Assembly: GCF_000425065.1 (NCBI RefSeq)
Contig: NZ_AULB01000014.1
Location: 124,001-188,000, forward strand
From: Actinomadura rifamycini DSM 43936
GTDB lineage: Bacteria > Actinomycetota > Actinomycetes > Streptosporangiales > Streptosporangiaceae
Reading direction: 5' to 3'
DNA: 64,000 nt
Shown: in pieces, positions 35,186 to 44,460 of the stretch
Numbering within the stretch: position 1 is the first letter of the stretch
How the letters are laid out: the number at the start of each line of letters is the position of its first letter
Program-made: the position numbers and the translations under genes
Notes under the pieces: model-generated
What the model saw: the letters and a program-made list of their open reading frames with translations, nothing else
Told to the model about the DNA's origin: nothing
The model's database searches: none

Positions 35186-35623
35186 GTGACGCCCGGCGAC
35201 TTTCCCGCGGTCTTCGCCGCCGGGTGGGCGCTGCCGAAGCCCGAGGGCTTCCTCGACCACTTCCGCCCGCTCGTCCACGCCGAGGCGACGTTCGTCCAGC
35301 CGATGTTCGCGGACGCGCGCGGCCCCGCCGAGGTCGAGGGCATGTTCCGGCGGCTCTTCGCCCTCTTCCCCGACCTGCGCCTCACCGTCGTCCGGGAGGC
35401 GGTCGCGGACGACACCGTCTACATCGAGTCGCGGTGCCGGGCGTCCCTCGGGCGCGGGCCGGTCGAGTTCGCGGTGTGCGACCGGTTCACCGTCGCCGGC
35501 GGGACGATCCGGGCGCGCCGGTCGTTCTCGGACCCGCTTCCCGTGCTGCTCACCGGCCTGCGCCGCCCCTCCTCCTGGCCCCGGCTGGTCCGCAGCCGGT
35601 TCGGCGGGCCGCCCGGCCGCTGA
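35186..35623 (+). CDS. SnoaL-like/NTF2-fold protein
   Basis: A 145-residue protein. The N-terminal FAAGWALPKPEGFLDHFRPLVH, an acidic-aromatic strand pattern, and RFTVAGGTIRARRSF near the C-terminus fit a SnoaL-like polyketide cyclase/NTF2 fold, also common in small-molecule isomerases. The function is unknown. It starts at GTG 35186 with poor Shine-Dalgarno, and no better start is in frame. It is probably repressed by the divergent TetR protein. Confidence 0.75.
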   Translation: MTPGDFPAVFAAGWALPKPEGFLDHFRPLVHAEATFVQPMFADARGPAEVEGMFRRLFALFPDLRLTVVREAVADDTVYIESRCRASLGRGPVEFAVCDRFTVAGGTIRARRSFSDPLPVLLTGLRRPSSWPRLVRSRFGGPPGR

Positions 35624-35630
35624 TACCGAA

Positions 35631-35644
35631 CAAGCGCCCGCTTG
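35631..35644. promoter_or_regulatory. Palindrome CAAGCG-CC-CGCTTG before the CoA transferase
   Basis: A perfect 6-bp dyad with a two-base centre, eight bases behind the SnoaL-like stop and 16 bases before the CoA transferase ATG. The CAAGCG...CGCTTG pattern is common for TetR-type regulators of acyl-CoA metabolism. Confidence 0.5.
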
Positions 35645-35659
35645 CGTATGCTGCGGGGC

Positions 35660-36679
35660 ATGGGACTGCTGGACGGCCTGCGGGTGCTGGATCTGTCGAT
35701 GTGGCGGCCGGGGCCGTACGCGACGCAGCTCCTCGGACGGCTCGGCGCGGACGTCGTCAAGGTCGAGCCCCCGGGCGGGGAGCCGATGCGCGCGTTCCGC
35801 GACCACTTCGACGTCCTGAACCGGCACAAGCGGAGCGTCGAACTGGACCTGAAGAGCGCGGACGGGCTGGCGCGGTGCCTGGAGCTCGCGCGGGACGCGG
35901 AAGTGTTCGTCGAGGGGTTCCGGCCGGGCGTCGCCGACCGGCTCGGCGTCGGGTACGCGCGGCTGCGGGAGGCCGCGCCCGCGCTCGTGTACTGCTCGGT
36001 CTCCGGGTACGGGGCGGAGGGCCCGCTGGCCGACGTGCCGGGGCACGACGTCAACTACCGCGCCTACGCGGGGGCGCTGGCGCGGGACGCGACGTCGGCG
36101 GGCGCCGAACTGGCCGTCGCCGACATGGCCGCCGCGACGATGGCGGCGTTCGCGGTCACCGCCGCCGTGCTGAAGGCGCGGGAGACCGGCGTCGGCGAGC
36201 GGATCGACCTCGGGATGGCCGACGTGCTCGCCGACTGGGTCGAGACGTCGCCCGACATGTCCGGCGCCGACGCGCCCGTCCCGGGCTACGGCGTCTACCC
36301 CACCAAGGACGGACGGACGATCACGCTCGGCGTCGTCTCCGAGGACCGCCTGTGGGCCGCGACGTGCCGGGCCCTCGGGCTCGAACGGCACGCGGACGTC
36401 CCGTTCCTGCAGCGGTTCGAGCGGCTGGAGGAGCTCGACGGGGCGGTCGCGGACGCCGTCGCGGGACTCACGCGGGACGAGGCGGTGGCGCGGCTGTCGG
36501 CGGAGGGCGCGCCGGTCGCGCCCGTCCTCACCCGCGCCGAGATGCTCGCGCACGAGCACTTCCGGGCCCGCGGGATCGGGGACGGGCCGGTCCGGACGGC
36601 GAACCACGCGGGCCCGCCGCCGGGACGGGTTCCGGAACTGGACGAGCACCGCGGCGAGGGCTGGCGTCTCACGAAGTGA
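35660..36679 (+). CDS. CaiB/BaiF family (class III) CoA transferase
   Basis: A 339-residue enzyme moving CoA between carboxylic acids through an Asp-linked anhydride. LRVLDLSMWRPGPYATQLLGRLGADVVKVE is the class III N-terminus, HKRSVELDLKS follows, and VSGYGAEGPLADVPGHDVNY holds the conserved GPLAD-x-x-GHD region, with Asp as the expected nucleophile. It resembles the alpha-methylacyl-CoA racemase subgroup of the family, so a racemase role is possible. The ATG at 35660 is chosen on family alignment. Confidence 0.92.
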   Translation: MGLLDGLRVLDLSMWRPGPYATQLLGRLGADVVKVEPPGGEPMRAFRDHFDVLNRHKRSVELDLKSADGLARCLELARDAEVFVEGFRPGVADRLGVGYARLREAAPALVYCSVSGYGAEGPLADVPGHDVNYRAYAGALARDATSAGAELAVADMAAATMAAFAVTAAVLKARETGVGERIDLGMADVLADWVETSPDMSGADAPVPGYGVYPTKDGRTITLGVVSEDRLWAATCRALGLERHADVPFLQRFERLEELDGAVADAVAGLTRDEAVARLSAEGAPVAPVLTRAEMLAHEHFRARGIGDGPVRTANHAGPPPGRVPELDEHRGEGWRLTK

Positions 36680-36693
36680 AATCCGTACGGATT
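36680..36693. promoter_or_regulatory. Perfect 14-bp palindrome AATCCGTACGGATT
   Basis: It starts directly after the CoA transferase stop codon (36677-36679) and lies about 30 bases upstream of the LAL regulator start. Probably a regulator-binding site. Confidence 0.6.
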
Positions 36694-36722
36694 CGTCCGA
36701 TGTGTTTGGCATGCTGGAGCGC

Positions 36723-39617
36723 GTGAGCACGCGCGCGATGAGCCCGGTCCTGGTCGGGCGGACGGACGAGTTGCGCCGGCTGGAGGACGCTCTCGCCACG
36801 GCGCCCGGGGCGGTGCTCGTCGGCGGGGAGGCGGGCCTCGGCAAGACGCGGCTGATCCGGGAGTTCGCCGGGTGCGTGGCCGACCGGGCGCGGGTGCTGG
36901 TCGGCGGGTGCCTGGAGCTGGGCTCGGACGGCCTGCCGTTCGCGCCGTTCACCACCGTGCTGCGCGGGCTCGTCCGCGACATCGGCATCGACGGGGTCGC
37001 GGGGCTGGTGCCGCGCGGCGACACCGGCGCGCTGGCCCGGCTGCTGCCCGAGTTCGGCGAGCCCGAGCGGGACGAGGCGTCCGGCGAGGAGCGGGCCCGG
37101 CTGTTCGAGCTGGTGCTGACGCTGCTGGAGCGGCTCGCGGAGCGCACCCCGGTCGTGCTCGTCATCGAGGACGCCCACTGGGCGGACCGTTCCACCCGCG
37201 ACCTGCTCGCCTTCCTGACCCGCAACCTCGGCACCGCGCCCGTCCTCATCGTGGTGACCTACCGGACGGACGCGCTGACCCGCGGGCACCCGCTGCGGAC
37301 GCTGCTCGCGGGCCTGGAGCGGGCCGAGCGGGTGCGCCGGCTGGACCCCGCGCGGCTGACCCGCACGGAGACGGCCGCGCTGGTCACCGCGCTGCTGGGC
37401 GACGAGCCGCCGGCGGGGCTGGTGGAGCGGATCGTCGAGCGCAGCGAGGGCAACCCGCTGTTCATCGAGGCGCTGCTCGACGACGACGGCACGCTGGCGT
37501 CCGAGCTGCCCGAGTCGCTGCGCGACCTGCTGCTGGCGGGGGTGCAGCGGCTGCCGGAGGAGACGCAGGAGGTGCTGCGGGACGCCAGCGGCGGCGGCAC
37601 CCGCATCGAGCACGCGCTGCTCGCGGCGGTGTCCGGGCTGGACGACGCCGCGCTGACCCGCACGCTGCGCCCGGCGGTCGCCGCGAACGTCCTCGTCGTC
37701 GACGGGGACGGCTACGCGTTCCGGCACGCGCTGATCCGCGAAGCTGTCCACGACGACCTGCTGCCCGGCGAGCACACGCGGCTGCACACCCGGTACGCGG
37801 AGGCGCTGGAGAACGATCCGGCGCTGGTGCCGGACGGGCGGCTGTGGGTGGAGCTGAGCCACCACTGGAAGTCCGCGCACAACGCCGTCTGGGCGCTCGT
37901 CGCGTCGTGGCGGGCGGCGGGGTTCGCGCGCAAGGCGCTCGCGTACGCGGAGTGCCTGGCGATGCTGTCGCGCGTGATGGAGCTGTGGGAGCTGGTCCCG
38001 GACGCGTCCGAGCGCATCGGCGCCGACCTGGTGCGGGTCCTCGAGAAGGCCGCGCGGACCGCCGACCTGGCGGGCGAGTACGAGAAGGGCATCAAGCTGG
38101 TGTCCGCGGCGCTGCGCGAGATCGGCGACGGGGACGACGACCCGGACGTCCGGGAGCGGCGGGCGGAGCTGCTCGCGCTGCGGGGCCGGATGCGGTACCA
38201 GACGGCCCGCACCGGGTTCATCGAGGACGTCCGGGCCGCCGCGGAGGCGCTGCAGTCCGGCCGGCGCACCGTGCTGCGCGCCCGCGTCCTGTCCACGCTC
38301 GCGACCTACATGCGCTTCACGACGAACATCGACGAGTCGCGGGCCGCGGCGGCCGAGGCGTACGCGATCGCGCGGGAGCTGCACGACCCGGCGGCGGAGT
38401 CGCACGCGCTGTGCACGCTGTTCTGCACCGACATCGACTACGGCGACGGCTCGATGCTCGACGAGATCGCCGAGGTCACGGCCCGCAGCGGCGACCACGC
38501 CGCGCTGATGCGGCACGCGGTGCTCCGGTCGCACTTCCTGGAGGGCGCCGGGCTGCACGAGGAGGCCGCGGAGGTCGCGCGGCTCGGGAAGGAGACCGCC
38601 AGCCGGTTCGGGCTCGCCCGCACCGACGGGACGTTCCTGTGCATCAACGAGGCGGAGCCGCTCCTCTCCCTCGGCCGGTGGGACGAGGCGGTCACCGTGA
38701 TGGAGCAGGCGATGGCGCAGGAGCCGTCCGCCACGACCCGCACGGGGCTGCTCGTCATGTCGGGCGAGATCGCGCTGTTCCGCGGCGAGCCGGAGAACGC
38801 GCGGGAGCTGCTGGAGCGCGCGAGCCAGGTGGTGAACGTGCAGGCGGCGTGGCTGAAGACACAGGACTACTTCTCCACCCAGCGGCTCCGGACGCGGCTC
38901 GCGCTGGCCGACGGCGACCCGGCCGCCGCGCTGGACGCCGTCCGCGGGGTGCTGGAGCGGCCGGGCCTGCCGGACGACGCGCGGTACGCGTGGCCGGTGC
39001 TGGTGCTGGGCGCCACCGCCTGCGCCGAGGCCGGCCCGGACGCCGACGGCGACCTCGCGCGCATCGAGGAGCGCGCGGCGGCGCTGCCGGTCCGCGGCCG
39101 GCTGCAGCAGGCGCACCGGCTGACGTTCGACGCCGAGCTGGCCCGCGCCCGCGGCGTCCTCGATCCGGCCGCGTGGGACGGCGCCGCCGCCGCGTGGGAG
39201 CGGATCGGCGAACCGTTCCCGCGCGCGGGCGCGCTGCTGCGGGCGGCCGAGGCCGCGCTGTCCGCGGGCGACCACGACGCGGCGTCCGACCGGCTGGGCA
39301 CGGCCGCGGACCTCGCCGCCGGGCTGCGCGCCGAGGCGCTCGCCGGGCGCATCGCCGACCTGCGGCGCCGCACCCGGAGCCCGCAGCGCGCCGGGACGGC
39401 GCCGCTCGGGCTGACGCCCCGCGAGTTCGAGGTGCTGCGGCTCGTCGCCGAGGGCCGCAGCAACCGCGACATCGCCGAGGCGCTGTTCATCTCCGCGAAG
39501 ACGGCGAGCGTGCACGTCTCGAACATCCTCGGCAAGCTCGGCGTCGCCAGCCGCGGCGAGGCCGCCGCGACCGCGCACCGGCTCTCCCTGTTCCGGGAGG
39601 CCGGCGCGGCGCGGTGA
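36723..39617 (+). CDS. LuxR-family large ATP-binding (LAL) transcriptional regulator
   Basis: A 964-residue regulator of MalT/LAL type. The Walker A is GGEAGLGKT (34-42) and the Walker B VVLVIEDAHWAD near 140-150. A long TPR-like middle region follows, and the C-terminal LuxR HTH reads LGLTPREFEVLRLVAEGRSNR then ISAKTASVHVSNILGKLG. LAL proteins often control secondary metabolism or sugar uptake. The start is uncertain among GTG 36702, ATG 36711, GTG 36723 (GGAG three bases upstream) and ATG 36738. Confidence 0.9.
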   Translation: MSTRAMSPVLVGRTDELRRLEDALATAPGAVLVGGEAGLGKTRLIREFAGCVADRARVLVGGCLELGSDGLPFAPFTTVLRGLVRDIGIDGVAGLVPRGDTGALARLLPEFGEPERDEASGEERARLFELVLTLLERLAERTPVVLVIEDAHWADRSTRDLLAFLTRNLGTAPVLIVVTYRTDALTRGHPLRTLLAGLERAERVRRLDPARLTRTETAALVTALLGDEPPAGLVERIVERSEGNPLFIEALLDDDGTLASELPESLRDLLLAGVQRLPEETQEVLRDASGGGTRIEHALLAAVSGLDDAALTRTLRPAVAANVLVVDGDGYAFRHALIREAVHDDLLPGEHTRLHTRYAEALENDPALVPDGRLWVELSHHWKSAHNAVWALVASWRAAGFARKALAYAECLAMLSRVMELWELVPDASERIGADLVRVLEKAARTADLAGEYEKGIKLVSAALREIGDGDDDPDVRERRAELLALRGRMRYQTARTGFIEDVRAAAEALQSGRRTVLRARVLSTLATYMRFTTNIDESRAAAAEAYAIARELHDPAAESHALCTLFCTDIDYGDGSMLDEIAEVTARSGDHAALMRHAVLRSHFLEGAGLHEEAAEVARLGKETASRFGLARTDGTFLCINEAEPLLSLGRWDEAVTVMEQAMAQEPSATTRTGLLVMSGEIALFRGEPENARELLERASQVVNVQAAWLKTQDYFSTQRLRTRLALADGDPAAALDAVRGVLERPGLPDDARYAWPVLVLGATACAEAGPDADGDLARIEERAAALPVRGRLQQAHRLTFDAELARARGVLDPAAWDGAAAAWERIGEPFPRAGALLRAAEAALSAGDHDAASDRLGTAADLAAGLRAEALAGRIADLRRRTRSPQRAGTAPLGLTPREFEVLRLVAEGRSNRDIAEALFISAKTASVHVSNILGKLGVASRGEAAATAHRLSLFREAGAAR

Positions 39618-39647
39618 CGGCTCCGGGACGGCTCCCGGGGGCGGCTG

Positions 39648-40469
39648 CTACTCGGGGACGCGCGCCACGCAGAGCACCGTCTGCCCGAACGGCGGCTTGA
39701 CGAACCGCTCGATCGTGCGGGTGAACGGCACGACCGTCCGGTCGTAGATCTTCACCAGCCGGGGGTCGGGGTAGCCGGCGCCGCCGCGCCGCACCGCGAA
39801 CCACCAGGCGATGCCGCCGAGGAAGTTGATCGGCTTGAGGACCTCGGGGACGAGCCCCGCCTCGCGCACCGACTTCTCCAGCGTCGTCGGGGTGTACCGG
39901 GTGACGTGCCCGACCTTGCGGTCGAAGTCGCCGTAGAGCTGCATGTACCCGGGGACCCAGATGACGATCCGGCCGCCGGGGAGGGTCACGGCGGCGAGGT
40001 CGCGCAGCGCCTGGACGTCGTCCTTGATGTGCTCCAGGACGTTCATCATCACGACGGTGTCGACCTTCTGCCGGATCTCGATGTCGGCCGGCAGCGCCAG
40101 GTCGATGACCTCGACGTCGTCGTTGCCCTCGTAGCGCTTGCGCAGCTCACCGACGCAGTAGGGGTCGTTGTCGCTGACGACGAGGTAGTCGAGCCGGCCC
40201 GCGAACTGCTCGGAGAAGTGCCCGAGCCCGGACCCCACCTCCAGCATGGAGCGGCCCACGTGCGGCGCGACGGTGTCGTACTCGTACTTGCGGTAGTTGC
40301 GGGCCTCATCCCCGCCGAGGTGGTTCTCCAGCGCCCCCTCGCCGGCGGCGGGCTGGACGACGTCGCCGTCCCGTGCCGGCGGCGGCGCCGCGGGCGACCG
40401 CTTCGGGCCGCTGCCGATCAGGTTGAGGAGGGTTCCGGCAATGGACTTCTTCTGACCAGGTTGCTGCAT
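39648..40469 (-). CDS. Class I SAM-dependent methyltransferase
   Basis: A 273-residue methyltransferase. Motif I is LEVGSGLGHFSE (about 76-87), the acidic residues are VVSDNDPYC and motif IV-like VMMNVLEHIKDD; YTPTTLEKSVREAG follows in the C-terminal part. It has an unusual Pro/Ala-rich leader of about 45 residues. Such proteins often modify glycolipids or polyketide sugars; the substrate is not known here. Confidence 0.87.
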   Translation of the reverse strand: MQQPGQKKSIAGTLLNLIGSGPKRSPAAPPPARDGDVVQPAAGEGALENHLGGDEARNYRKYEYDTVAPHVGRSMLEVGSGLGHFSEQFAGRLDYLVVSDNDPYCVGELRKRYEGNDDVEVIDLALPADIEIRQKVDTVVMMNVLEHIKDDVQALRDLAAVTLPGGRIVIWVPGYMQLYGDFDRKVGHVTRYTPTTLEKSVREAGLVPEVLKPINFLGGIAWWFAVRRGGAGYPDPRLVKIYDRTVVPFTRTIERFVKPPFGQTVLCVARVPE

Positions 40470-40604
40470 ACTTCCCGCTCGCTGGGTGCGTTCGCCGTAA
40501 CGGCTGTCGTTTCGCCGGATCCTGGGACCTGCTCCGCAACGGGAGGGCCTGATCTCGGGCGCGAATTCCGGTCAGTGTATCGACACCAAACGTGGCCGCG
40601 CGTC

Positions 40605-42563
40605 CTAGACGTGCCGGTGGACGGACTCGGCGCCGCTGGGGCCCGGCTCGGACGGGGCGATCCACGGCCCCGGGATGGACGGGTCGAGGACGCCTTCCTC
40701 GACCCACGTGAACGCGCCGTCGAGCACGGCCCGCGCGAGCCGCACGTCCGGTGCGTCCGTGTTGCGCCACAGTCCGTCGAACAGCCCCTCCACCCGCACC
40801 CGGGACTGCTTGCAGAAGGCGTCCGCGAGCAGGAGCGCCGACTTGCCGGGGCCGCGCCCGTTCGCGTTCGCGCCGCCGTCCTGCAGCGGCCCCTTGCCGG
40901 ACGCGTCGGCGTGCGCGCGCACACAGACGGCGCTCATCGCGTACAGTTCGGCGCCGATGTCGACCATTCGCCCGAGGAAGCCCTGCTTGCGTTCCAGGCC
41001 GCCCTGCCACCGGCCCGCCGCGTAGAAGACCGACCGGGCCAGCTTGCGGGACGCGCGCTCCACGTACCGCAGGTGCTTGGCGAGCGGGCCGAACTCCGCG
41101 TACGAGCCGGGCCGCCGCCCCGGGCCCGTGACGAGCGTCGGCAGCCAGCGCGCGTAGAACCCGCCGGCCCGCGCCGCCGCCCGCGCCTTGTCCCCCGCCG
41201 ACGCGTCGGGGTCGATGATGTCGCCGGCCACCGACAGGTGCGCGTCGACCGCCTCCCGCGCGATCAGCAGGTGCATGATCTCGCTGGAGCCCTCGAAGAT
41301 CCGGTTGATGCGCACGTCGCGGAGCATCTGCTCGGCCGGGACGCCCCGCTCGCCGCGCGCCGCGAGCGACGCGGCCGTCTCGTAGCCGCGGCCGCCGCGC
41401 ACCTGCACCAGCTCGTCCGCCACCCGGCACGCCATCTCCGACGACCACAGCTTCGCGAGCGCCGCCTCGATCCGGATGTCGTTGCGCGCGTCGTCCGCCA
41501 GCCGGGCCGACAGGTCGTGCACGGCCTCCATCGCGTACGCCGTCGCCGCGATGAACGCCACCTTGCGGGCGACCGCCTCGTGCCGCCCCACGGGGCGGCC
41601 CCACTGCACCCGCTCCGCCGACCACTCCCGGGCGATCTTCACCGCCCACTTGCCGTTCGCCGCGCACATCGCCGGCAGCGACAGCCGTCCGGTGTTGAGG
41701 GTCGCCAGCGCGATCTTCAGCCCGGCGCCCTCCTTCCCGATCATGTTCGCCTTCGGGACGCGCACGTCGTGGAAGCGCGTCACGCCGTTCTCGATGCCGC
41801 GCAGCCCCATGAACGCGTTCCGGTTCTCGACCGTGATGCCGGGAGTGTCCATGTCGACGACGAACGCGGAGATCCCGCCCCGGTGCCCGTCCGACTCCGG
41901 GACCCGCGCCATCACCACGACGAGGTCCGCCACGACGCCGTTCGTCGTCCACAGCTTCACGCCGTTGAGGACGTAGTCGTCCCCGTCCGGGACGGCCGTC
42001 GCCCGCAGCCGCGCCGGGTCCGAGCCGACGTCGGGCTCGGTCAGCAGGAACGCCGTGATCCGCGTCGCGCAGCGCGGCAGCCACGCCTCCTTCTGCTCGT
42101 CCGTCCCGAACATCGCCACCGGCTGCGGGACGCCGATCGACTGGTGCGCCGACAGCAGCGCCCCGATCGCCGGGCTCACCGACCCCGCGACCATCAGCGC
42201 GCGCCCGTAGTGGAACTGGCCGAGTCCGAGCCCGCCGTACCGCTCGGGGACCTTCATCCCGAACGCCCCGAGGTCGCGCAGGCCCCGCAGCGTCTCGTCC
42301 GGGATGCGGGCGTCCCGCTCGATCCGCGCCGGATCGACCTCGTTCTGGCAGAACTCCGTGAGCTTCGCCAGGAACGCGTCGCCCCGCGCCCGGTCGTCCG
42401 CGCCGGGACGCGGATGCGGATGCACGAGGTCGAGCCGGAACTCGCCGAGGAACAGCCGCCTGCCGAAGCTCGGCAGCCGCCATTCCGCCTCCCGCGCCTC
42501 CTCCGCCGCCTTCCGCGCGGTCCGCTCGTCGACGTGCTCGTCCGTGCGCATCGGCTGACTCAT
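40605..42563 (-). CDS. Acyl-CoA dehydrogenase with C-terminal extension (VLCAD-like)
   Basis: A 652-residue flavoenzyme, longer than the ~380 of common members. FAD/acyl-CoA motifs are FLLTEPDVGSD, WTTNGVVAD and VNRIFEGSSEI-type (INRIFEGSSEIM), and the catalytic Glu lies in that final helix. The 170-residue extension after it matches the very-long-chain/ETF-interacting type of architecture. It probably starts beta-oxidation of long-chain substrates. ATG with GAGGAG upstream. The IclR regulator is divergent. Confidence 0.92.
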   Translation of the reverse strand: MSQPMRTDEHVDERTARKAAEEAREAEWRLPSFGRRLFLGEFRLDLVHPHPRPGADDRARGDAFLAKLTEFCQNEVDPARIERDARIPDETLRGLRDLGAFGMKVPERYGGLGLGQFHYGRALMVAGSVSPAIGALLSAHQSIGVPQPVAMFGTDEQKEAWLPRCATRITAFLLTEPDVGSDPARLRATAVPDGDDYVLNGVKLWTTNGVVADLVVVMARVPESDGHRGGISAFVVDMDTPGITVENRNAFMGLRGIENGVTRFHDVRVPKANMIGKEGAGLKIALATLNTGRLSLPAMCAANGKWAVKIAREWSAERVQWGRPVGRHEAVARKVAFIAATAYAMEAVHDLSARLADDARNDIRIEAALAKLWSSEMACRVADELVQVRGGRGYETAASLAARGERGVPAEQMLRDVRINRIFEGSSEIMHLLIAREAVDAHLSVAGDIIDPDASAGDKARAAARAGGFYARWLPTLVTGPGRRPGSYAEFGPLAKHLRYVERASRKLARSVFYAAGRWQGGLERKQGFLGRMVDIGAELYAMSAVCVRAHADASGKGPLQDGGANANGRGPGKSALLLADAFCKQSRVRVEGLFDGLWRNTDAPDVRLARAVLDGAFTWVEEGVLDPSIPGPWIAPSEPGPSGAESVHRHV

Positions 42564-42678
42564 GCCGGCTCCTCGACCTGACCCGTCCGTCCCCTTGGGT
42601 GCTCACTCCCCGGATCCGGCCGGAGTACTCCCTTTCCGCAGGTCGCCGCGGCCGTCGGCGCGGCGCCGCGCGATCTTC

Positions 42679-42716
42679 CTTGACGGGTCTCGGCAAAGCC
42701 CTTGACCGGCCTCGGC
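42679..42716 (+). promoter_or_regulatory. Tandem TTGAC direct repeats in the ACAD-IclR divergent promoter
   Basis: CTTGACGGGTCTCGGC (42679-42694) and CTTGACCGGCCTCGGC (42701-42716) share 14 of 16 bases with a 22-base period. The second supplies a -35 (TTGACC, 42702-42707); TTCGCT (42725-42730) is a 17-base-spaced -10, placing transcription start at the IclR ATG (42738). The first copy could be an operator. Confidence 0.5.
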
Positions 42717-42737
42717 GGGCAGGGTTCGCTTTGCGTG

Positions 42738-43499
42738 ATGGACGAGACACGCGGACCCACACTCATCGCCTCGGTGCAGCGTGCTCTGCATCTGATGGAG
42801 GCGGTGTCGTCGCACCCCAGCGGGGCGCCCGCCAAGCAGCTCGCCCGCGAGGCCGGTCTGCCCCTCGCCACCACCTACCACCTGCTGCGCACCCTCGCGC
42901 ACGAGGGCTACGCGACCCGGCTGTCGGACGGCGTCTGGGTGCTCGGCGAGCGCGTCGCCAGCCTGCACGGCAAGAGCCGGGCGCAGCAGCTCCTCGCCCG
43001 CATCCGCCCCGCCCTCGTCGCGCTGCGGGACGAGCTCGGCGCCGCGGCGTACTTCGCCATGCACGTCGACGGCGAGATCCGGCTCATCGACATCGTCGAC
43101 GGCCCCCGCACGCCCCGCGTCGACGTCTGGGTGGGCTTCGACGAGGCCCCGCACGCCACCGCGCTCGGCAAGTGCCTGATCGCCCAGCTCGACGAGGACC
43201 GCCGCCGCGACTACCTCGACCGGCACCGGCTCGCCGACCTCACCCCGCACACGATCACCGAGCCGCACCGGCTGCTCCGCACGCTGCGCTCGTCCACCGG
43301 ACTGTCCATCGACCGCGAGGAGTACGCGCTCGGCACCGGGTGCGTCGCGGTCCCGGTCACCGACGCGACCGGCACCGTCCGCGCGGCCCTCGCGCTCTCC
43401 TGCCGCCCCGCGAAGCTGCCCAAGATCGAGCGCGCCGCCGACCGGATGAAGGCGACCGCCGCCCGCCTCCAGCGGACGATCACCCTGCCGGTGCCCTGA
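42738..43499 (+). CDS. IclR family transcriptional regulator
   Basis: A 253-residue regulator. The winged-helix domain (about 8-70) has AKQLAREAGLPLATTYHLLRTL, and the effector domain has EAPHATALGKCLIAQL and VPVTDATGTVRAALALS. It should control the divergent acyl-CoA dehydrogenase and perhaps the CoA pathway. The predicted promoter makes its mRNA leaderless at ATG 42738. Confidence 0.92.
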   Translation: MDETRGPTLIASVQRALHLMEAVSSHPSGAPAKQLAREAGLPLATTYHLLRTLAHEGYATRLSDGVWVLGERVASLHGKSRAQQLLARIRPALVALRDELGAAAYFAMHVDGEIRLIDIVDGPRTPRVDVWVGFDEAPHATALGKCLIAQLDEDRRRDYLDRHRLADLTPHTITEPHRLLRTLRSSTGLSIDREEYALGTGCVAVPVTDATGTVRAALALSCRPAKLPKIERAADRMKATAARLQRTITLPVP

Positions 43500-43516
43500 C
43501 GGGCCCGCCGGCCTCC

Positions 43517-44311
43517 CTAGCGGCCGCGGAAGTCGGGGGCGCGGTTCTCCAGGAACGCCGCGACGCCCTCCCGGGCGTCCTCGCTGCCCGCGAGCCGCAC
43601 CAGCTCGCCCAGCAGGTGCTCCACCTGGTTCTCCAGCGGGCGGCCCTCGATCGCGAAGAACGCGTCGCGGCCCCGGCGCAGCCCGAGCGGGCTCTTCGCC
43701 GCGATCGTCCGCGCCAGGTCGTCCACCCGCGCGTCCAGCTCGTCCCGCGGCACCACCTCGGTGACGAGGCCGATCTCCCTGCCCTCCGCCGCGGTGATGC
43801 GGGCACCCGTGTAATACAGCTTGAACGCCTGCTTCGGGACGACGTTCCGGTTGATGATCGCCATGATCATCATCGGCCAGAGGCCCACGTTCACCTCGGG
43901 CGTCGCCAGCTTCACGTCGTCCGCCGCGACCACCAGGTCGCACGCCGCCGCGAGCCCGAGCCCGCCCGCCACCGCGTGCCCCGCCAGCCGCGCGATGATC
44001 GGCTTGCCGAGCTTCGGGAACGCGGTGAACAGCCGGAACGGCGCGCTCTCCCGGATCGCCGCGGGGTCCGCCACGGACCGTCCGTCCGCCTGCTGCGCGC
44101 CGAGCCCGCCGAGGTCCGCGCCCGCGCAGAACGCCCGGTCCCCCGCGCCCGTCAGGACGATCACGCGGACGTCGTCGTCGTGCTTCGCCCGCTCGAACGC
44201 GTCGAGCAGCCCGTCGATCATCCGGTCGCTGAGCGCGTTCCGCGCGTCCGGCCGGTTCAGCGTGATCCGCGCGACCCGCTCGCCGACCGTGTACAGCACC
44301 GTCTCGTCCAT
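43517..44311 (-). CDS. Enoyl-CoA hydratase/isomerase family protein
   Basis: A 264-residue crotonase. The oxyanion-hole segments are DRAFCAGADLGGL and AGHAVAGGLGLAAACDL; one catalytic Glu is in TPEVNVGLWP, at the isomerase/hydratase position. The N-terminal RITLNRPDARNAL is typical. It probably hydrates an enoyl-CoA in fatty-acid or branched-chain degradation. The ATG at 44309-44311 has GAGG upstream; the longer frame to 44425 is not supported. Confidence 0.93.
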   Translation of the reverse strand: MDETVLYTVGERVARITLNRPDARNALSDRMIDGLLDAFERAKHDDDVRVIVLTGAGDRAFCAGADLGGLGAQQADGRSVADPAAIRESAPFRLFTAFPKLGKPIIARLAGHAVAGGLGLAAACDLVVAADDVKLATPEVNVGLWPMMIMAIINRNVVPKQAFKLYYTGARITAAEGREIGLVTEVVPRDELDARVDDLARTIAAKSPLGLRRGRDAFFAIEGRPLENQVEHLLGELVRLAGSEDAREGVAAFLENRAPDFRGR

Positions 44312-44460
44312 GTCCGCCTCACCGTCCGCACCGACTACGACTCCGACGCACCGAGGATCCCACCCGTCCCCGGAAGCGCGTGCGGCCCCGGCTCCGCGCC
44401 GTCGGGCGAGGAGTCGGGGCCGCACACAGGTGGCGTGCCGTCAGGCCGCCGATCCGCGGA

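Noticed and set aside
34487..35623. A 378-residue plus-strand protein including the SnoaL-like domain
   Set aside because: Its first two thirds are antisense to the TetR gene; only the part from GTG 35186 resembles a protein family.
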